The notes under the pieces are model-generated. The model worked only from the letters and a program-made list of their open reading frames with translations. It had not been told where the DNA came from and made no database searches. The translations under genes were made by a program, and so were the position numbers. This document shows positions 59,290 to 64,000 of a stretch of 64,000 bases of DNA, piece by piece. Source of the DNA: Metasolibacillus sp. (lineage in GTDB: Bacteria > Bacillota > Bacilli > Bacillales_A > Planococcaceae); assembly GCF_025291715.1 (NCBI RefSeq), contig NZ_JAMBIZ010000007.1, forward strand, positions 60,651-124,650, written 5' to 3'. The number at the start of each line of letters is the position of its first letter. Position 1 is the stretch's first letter.

Positions 59290-60219
59290 ATGCAAAAACG
59301 AACAAAACCTAAAATGCAGACATGGAAAAAGGTTGTATTATATTTAATTGTCCTATTCATCATCGGAGCAGCTAGCTACGGTGCATACACATACTACTCC
59401 TTCCAAAAAGCTGTAGAAAAAATGCAAAAGCAGGATCACCCTAATAACACTGAAGTCGCCGTTTCAGATAAGCTTCCTCATATCGACCCATTTTCTGTTC
59501 TGCTATTAGGCATCGATGAACGTGAACATGATACAGGTAGAACAGACACTATGATTGTCGTCACCGTAAATCCAGAGAAAAAAAGTGTGAAAATGTTAAG
59601 CATTCCACGCGATGCTCGTGTCGAAATTGTTGGCAACAACACTGTTGAAAAAATTAATCACGCTTATGCACGAGGTGGCATTCCGATGTCCATTGCGACA
59701 GTAGAAAATATTTTAAATATACCTATTGATTATTATATAGCCGTAAATATGGAAGGGTTTTTACAAATTATTGATGTCTTAGGTGGCGTTACAGTCAATA
59801 ACGATATCGATTTATCCCATCAACAATACACATTCCCTAAAGGTGAAGTGACACTAGATGGTGAAGAAGCGCTTATTTTCACACGTATTCGCTACGAAGA
59901 CCCGCGCGGTGATTTTGGCAGACAATTGCGCCAAAAGCAATTAATTGAAGCGATCGCAGCAAAAGCAGCAAGTCCATCTACGTTATTAAAGCTAAACGAT
60001 ATTTTCGATGTGTTAGGCGATAACGTACAAATGAATTTTCCAATGAACAATTTGTATCAATTGCAAAAGCTTTATTCTAATTTAAATAAGGACATCGATC
60101 AGCTCCAATTCGAAAAAGGAGATGGTCAACGAATCGACACACTGTGGTACTATCTATTTGATGAGCAAGAGTTAATGGATGTTAGCAATAATCTACAGCA
60201 ACATTTAGCAGTTGAGTAA
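59290..60219 (+). CDS. LCP (LytR-CpsA-Psr) family glycopolymer transferase
   Basis: 309 residues. Cytoplasmic basic N-terminus, one membrane helix (~14-35), then the extracellular LCP domain ~70-220: LLLGIDEREHDTGRTDTMI, LSIPRDARVEI, KINHAYARGGI, IPIDYYIAVNMEGFLQIIDV, and the Arg-rich RIRYEDPRGDFGRQLRQKQL. Moves undecaprenyl-linked glycopolymers (teichoic acids) to peptidoglycan. Good terminator after it. Which paralogue (TagT/U/V-like) cannot be told. Confidence 0.93.
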   Translation: MQKRTKPKMQTWKKVVLYLIVLFIIGAASYGAYTYYSFQKAVEKMQKQDHPNNTEVAVSDKLPHIDPFSVLLLGIDEREHDTGRTDTMIVVTVNPEKKSVKMLSIPRDARVEIVGNNTVEKINHAYARGGIPMSIATVENILNIPIDYYIAVNMEGFLQIIDVLGGVTVNNDIDLSHQQYTFPKGEVTLDGEEALIFTRIRYEDPRGDFGRQLRQKQLIEAIAAKAASPSTLLKLNDIFDVLGDNVQMNFPMNNLYQLQKLYSNLNKDIDQLQFEKGDGQRIDTLWYYLFDEQELMDVSNNLQQHLAVE

Positions 60220-60224
60220 TAATA

Positions 60225-60259
60225 AAAAACCTGAGCGATTTAACTGCTCAGGTTTTTTA
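60225..60259 (+). terminator. Terminator of the LCP gene
   Basis: AAAAACCTGAGC / GCTCAGGTTTTT stem with an eight-base loop and poly-T on the plus strand. Confidence 0.92.
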
Positions 60260-60291
60260 AGATACGCTTAGTTGTGCTTAATAAGCATTGT

Positions 60292-61272
60292 TTAGAAAAT
60301 TGGTTCTTTTAAAATATTATATTTAATCAAATCTTCTTGTTTAAAATAAATCTTCCCTCTTTCAACTTTAATTGTAATGCCTTCATACACTCCTGGAACT
60401 GGATTCGTCATGAAATCATCTGGTAAACTCGGCATTTTATAGATAATAACAACACCCGTTCTCCCTACTGAATAGAATTCTTTTCGTTCAGGACCATAAC
60501 GATTCGCACCATATGCCGCAAACGAAATCCCGTTTTAGACCAAATTAGTTATAGATACCCAATCTTTTGGTATATATTCAAAATCAGATGATGATGAGAA
60601 TGAGTATCTATTATATTCTGGATAAATAGCTTTGTTTAAATCATCGCTAAGATATATAACCTCTGTATTCGTCAGCATTTTCAAATACTCAGGTGTTGCA
60701 TAATATTTCCCTTTTATATAAACAACATTCCCTTTTAAAACTTGTGTTATAAGTGTTTTTGCACTTGATGTAGAATATGGCACATACTCATTTTTATTAA
60801 ATTTAAACGTATGAGCATTAATTGTTTTTGTTTTTTTATCCCATTCTACTGTAAAATCTGCAGATTCTAAAATGGCTTTTAAGGCCTTGAAAGGTACATA
60901 CACTTTACCGTCTTTCTTTACTGCCACTGCGTTCAAAGCTATCTCTATATTATTATTGTAAAAATAGCTTTCACCAACAGGTACCTCAATTCGATCATGC
61001 TCTGTCACTACGATAGCCGTATTATTTGCCTTATCAAATCCAATCGCTGCCCCCGTTGCTTTCATTATTGGATTGAAAGGTACCATATTAATTCCCTTTT
61101 TATCAGCATATGGATAGCCTGTTTTGCTTGTGAAAACAACTGATTTCCCATTGACAATTACACCAGCCGGCGCACTATTCGCCGCCATAGCTTTATCACC
61201 AATCATCATGACTAGCATTACTATTAACATACACCCAATGAAGCTTTTGTATATTTTACTCAATTTGAACAC
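60292..61272 (-). pseudogene. Copper-amine-oxidase-N-terminal-domain protein with in-frame TAA
   Basis: Would be 326 residues. Signal peptide, then the beta-rich stalk domain: PAGVIVNGKSVVF, INMVPFNPIMKATGAAIGFD, VAVKKDGKVYVPFKALKAIL, TVEWDKKTKTINAHTF. The frame meets TAA at 60537-60535, then continues without shift as NGISFAAYGANRYGPERKEF and GVYEGITIKVERGKIYFKQ until a second stop at 60292. So one nonsense codon splits an otherwise intact gene. The shorter product (245 residues) could still be made; the family is an exported wall-associated domain, not an oxidase. Confidence 0.82.
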
Positions 61273-61314
61273 CTCATTAAATATGATTATTTATACTATA
61301 GCACCAATAATATA

Positions 61315-61830
61315 CTATTTCACTTCCCATTCCAATGCCTTTACTACAAGATTATTCATAAACGCTTCCTTACCTTTTTGATATTGATATGTATTATTCG
61401 GAAATTTCTTCGCCAATGCTATCTTTAAATCTCCATATTTTTTTGCTTCTTGATGATGATAAATTAAATAGTTTTTAAATTGTAAATGCTTGTTAATATT
61501 CTCATTTCCTATTTGAAAAATATGAACATGATGCGTTCTTTTCTTTTTACCCTTCACAAAATACTTTCTACCAGTTATCCCATTTTCACCTTTTGCTTCA
61601 TATTCAAAATCTAGCATTTTATCGTTATATCTATCAATATTGCTGATATTTTTAACTACAATTAAAATATCTATTATTGGTTTTGCATAGCCTATTGCTT
61701 GTACAGATGTGCTACCTATATGAAAGATATTTATTATTTCATGCTCAAAGATTCTGCTCAGTATTTCAGCTTCTATCATGTATAATTTATCCCATTCTTT
61801 TGTCCAAGGAACAATTTCTGTTTTTCTCAC
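61315..61830 (-). CDS. GrpB family (UPF0157) nucleotidyltransferase-like protein
   Basis: 171 residues: IVPWTKEWDKLYMIEAEIL, the GST motif IFHIGSTSVQAIGYAKPIID with the acidic residue in PIIDILIVV, and the C-terminal HVHIFQIGNENINKHLQFKN. Members have a nucleotidyltransferase fold but mostly no known substrate. Follows the unknown gene at 61842 by 11 bases. Confidence 0.9.
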   Translation of the reverse strand: MRKTEIVPWTKEWDKLYMIEAEILSRIFEHEIINIFHIGSTSVQAIGYAKPIIDILIVVKNISNIDRYNDKMLDFEYEAKGENGITGRKYFVKGKKKRTHHVHIFQIGNENINKHLQFKNYLIYHHQEAKKYGDLKIALAKKFPNNTYQYQKGKEAFMNNLVVKALEWEVK

Positions 61831-61841
61831 TTAAATTCCCC

Positions 61842-62225
61842 TCAAATCTTTGGGAAAGCGCCATGGTCATAGCTCTCTTTCATTGCAAAAACAAAATCAT
61901 TGGAATGACCAGTAGCAAGATACCCAACAATCAAATAAATATCATCTGATAAATAAGCAGCCAAATCCGGGTGACCCGTCTGCTTGATAATAGTTTTGTA
62001 AAATTGCTCTTGAGCAAGGCTCTGTAGCTCCTCTAATTGCCTTTTTACTTCTTTATTGTCCAAGCTTTCAATAATTGCTGTAAAATTATTATGTACCTTC
62101 ATCCATTGTGAATCGAATGGTTCTTCGTCCCTTTGCTCCAAATAGTAATCGATCTCACTGACATCAGCATATTTTGAATCAATTTTAAACGTTGTTAATG
62201 ACTTTATCCAAGAAGAAACATTCAT
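61842..62225 (-). CDS. Unknown 127-residue protein
   Basis: From ATG 62225 with AAGGGGG eight bases upstream (TTG three bases earlier is an alternative). All-helical, acidic: WIKSLTTFKIDSKYADVSEI, RQLEELQSLAQEQFYKTII, and the ending FAMKESYDHGAFPKI. No family recognised. Such small acidic proteins near mixed-function gene sets are often immunity-like, but nothing here proves it. Nineteen bases after the next gene upstream. Confidence 0.6.
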   Translation of the reverse strand: MNVSSWIKSLTTFKIDSKYADVSEIDYYLEQRDEEPFDSQWMKVHNNFTAIIESLDNKEVKRQLEELQSLAQEQFYKTIIKQTGHPDLAAYLSDDIYLIVGYLATGHSNDFVFAMKESYDHGAFPKI

Positions 62226-62244
62226 CAATACATCCCCCTTCTGC

Positions 62245-63057
62245 TTAAAAATGCTCTAGCAATGCTCGCCAAATTTCTATCTTGGTACCACAAGAAGGAC
62301 AATCTACTTCGCCAGCCAAATACGGTAAATCACGAGTAAGCTCTTTTTCATCAATCATTGCTACTCTTTCTGATAACATCGCTTGTTCCACATCTAAAAA
62401 TTCATCTATAGGAATAACTGGATGAGCCTCTTGCTCCTCTTCAAACACAGGGTCTTGTGCAAAAGCCTCTATACAGCCGTGCCTATCATTAGGCCACAAA
62501 TAGGCTTCTTGCTTACACATTGGACATACAACAATATACTCGTCCACAAATGTCATTAGTATATTTGCCACTTGATGTGCACCTCTGTATGCTGCATCAG
62601 CAACAAGCACATAACGTTTCTCTGAATCTTCTAAAGTATAAGCATATGCAAATACTTCTTCCCATAGCAATGCTATCTCATGTATTGCTTTAATATATTC
62701 ACTGTAAATCTCCTCACAAATTGATGCTCCTACCTGCTCAGCTAGTGCTGTCCAATCTGCAGGAAATGGCTCTACATCATTGTCGTTGCGACTCGCCTCA
62801 ATAACACCACATGTAATAAATAAATTATGTCGCACCTCTGGGTCTTTTATTGAACAAGCGATCTGTACTAAGTAAGGTACAACTGCATATGTAATTGTAT
62901 AAATTGTATTTTGATGAAACAAATATTCTTCAAAAAGTTCGTCTGCTATTTCTTGATCATAGTTTTGTATTAATTGCTGCAATAATGCTGGCACATTTTC
63001 CCCTGTGCCATACGGTCCCATCAACTTTCCCCATACATTGCTATTCCATGCAAGCAA
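62245..63057 (-). CDS. Unknown helical protein with two zinc-binding-type cysteine pairs
   Basis: 270 residues from TTG 63057, six bases after AAGGGGG; the longer frame to 63144 adds a hydrophobic stretch that lies upstream of that site. The first half looks like short helical repeats (VPALLQQLIQNYDQEIADEL, QNTIYTITYAVVPYLVQIAC). The C-terminal half has CPMC (near 195) and CPSCGTKIEIW near the end, suggesting a zinc ribbon. The pattern recalls HEAT-repeat hypothetical proteins sometimes linked to polymorphic-toxin loci. Function unknown. Confidence 0.6.
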   Translation of the reverse strand: MLAWNSNVWGKLMGPYGTGENVPALLQQLIQNYDQEIADELFEEYLFHQNTIYTITYAVVPYLVQIACSIKDPEVRHNLFITCGVIEASRNDNDVEPFPADWTALAEQVGASICEEIYSEYIKAIHEIALLWEEVFAYAYTLEDSEKRYVLVADAAYRGAHQVANILMTFVDEYIVVCPMCKQEAYLWPNDRHGCIEAFAQDPVFEEEQEAHPVIPIDEFLDVEQAMLSERVAMIDEKELTRDLPYLAGEVDCPSCGTKIEIWRALLEHF

Positions 63058-63343
63058 AATAAAACCCCCTTCAAATGTTAAAGTTACCGCAAAGTATAAC
63101 ATGAAGGAAATTATTTTACCTTTAAAAATAATTACTAGGATCATTCTTTATAATTTACGATATGAAATGCTTGAACATTTAGTGCTTATGACAAAGTCTA
63201 TCGGCAAGTTTTTGTATTCTATCAGTAACTTTGATACTTCTATCGGCAAACAGTATCACCTAGGCGAAGTGATGTGCTACTCTCATAAAAGTATCTAACT
63301 ACACTCCGTATTATAAGAGATTTTAATTGGGGTCAATAAGAAC
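63058..63343. other. Intergenic stretch without recognised features
   Basis: Upstream region of the 62245 gene. I see no gene, RNA or convincing promoter; small open frames here lack ribosome binding sites. Confidence 0.5.
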
Positions 63344-63427
63344 TCGCCCGTTTTAGGTAGAAATTCGCCCAATTATGCATTGACTTCGCCCATAAAACGG
63401 CTTGTTTCGCCCAATTTTATTAAGGGG
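63344..63427. repeat. Four-unit, 21-bp-period array with TCGCCC core
   Basis: TCGCCC starts at 63344, 63365, 63386 and 63407, exactly 21 bases apart; each unit's other 15 bases vary and are mostly AT-rich. Next to the 5S rRNA terminator. Same unit length and copy number as the TATCTGCG array at 46171. Confidence 0.85.
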
Positions 63428-63442
63428 GGATTTTTCTATATA

Positions 63443-63471
63443 CAAAAAAACCACTGAATATTCAGTGGTCT
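63443..63471 (-). terminator. rRNA operon terminator after 5S
   Basis: Palindromic stem ACCACTGAATATTCAGTGGT followed on the minus strand by seven T, just after the 5S gene. Confidence 0.93.
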
Positions 63472-63478
63472 CATTGTT

Positions 63479-63595
<117 letters not shown>

Positions 63596-63663
63596 TGTAT
63601 TAAATTGGAAAGAAATTATTCTTTCAAAACTGGATAAACGGTCATTGAAACAAGTTTAGAATG

Positions 63664-64000
<337 letters not shown>

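Noticed and set aside
63005..63298. 97-codon plus-strand open frame near the rRNA genes
   Set aside because: No ribosome binding site, overlaps the start of the minus-strand gene and shows no protein pattern.
63344..63427. Possible CRISPR array
   Set aside because: Core of 6 bases in 21-base units, no cas genes; same reasoning as for the array at 46171.

Overview
The window looks like a chromosome segment of a low-GC, endospore-forming Bacillales bacterium of the Lysinibacillus/Solibacillus (Planococcaceae) type. The evidence is Bacillus-like synteny (prkA; dgkB-rlmD; gatCAB; camS-ligA-pcrA-pcrB; yerA-yerB-yerC; the twelve-gene purine operon ending in purD), strong AAGGAGG ribosome binding sites, sigma-A promoters, and TPP and guanine riboswitches. 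This taxonomic placement is inference; no database was searched.

Layout: almost everything is on the minus strand. 1-4 kb: 5' part of prkA (apparent ATT start), a diguanylate cyclase, an orphan half-size type I specificity subunit and a divergent XRE regulator, then a DUF1456 protein. 4-7.6 kb: a response regulator / ABC ATPase / permease / histidine kinase module flanked by two REP-like GTGCCAGGCAC repeats. 7.6-10.7 kb: a class A beta-lactamase-like serine hydrolase, a Zur-type-regulated ZinT lipoprotein, a decayed COG0523 GTPase facing it, and another gene remnant. 10.7-15.6 kb: a complete salvage operon for base-degraded thiamin (TPP riboswitch, tenA, ylmB, thiZ, thiX, thiY). 15.7-16.9 kb: an IS4-family element whose transposase has one internal stop.

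17.5-21.3 kb: doxX, then a two-gene cassette (PD-(D/E)XK-like nuclease and a coiled-coil protein with a lost N-terminus). The cassette lies between two identical 100-bp direct repeats, one of which contains the 3' end of rlmD. 21.4-25.1 kb (plus strand): a partner-switching operon with REC-PP2C phosphatase, RsbW-like kinase, chemoreceptor and STAS antagonist. 25.1-44.9 kb: TPM and zinc-ribbon pair, dgkB, a thioredoxin-like protein, gatCAB, camS-ligA-pcrA-pcrB, an envelope operon (deacetylase, DedA, MGDG-type glycosyltransferase), yerC, yerB, yerA and a small DUF2892 protein.

44.9-58.7 kb: the purine operon purEKBCSQLFMNH, preceded by two PurBoxes, a sigma-A promoter and a guanine riboswitch with terminator. 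purD is set apart from it by a terminator and a four-unit, 21-bp-period array. 58.8-63.1 kb: an LCP transferase, a nonsense-interrupted copper-amine-oxidase-type protein, GrpB and two unknown genes. 63.3-64 kb: a second 21-bp-period array, then 5S rRNA and the 3' end of 23S rRNA, read leftwards.

The points I judge most worth checking are the rlmD-linked repeat-flanked nuclease cassette, the two 21-bp-period arrays that each follow a terminator, and the chemoreceptor embedded in a partner-switching operon.
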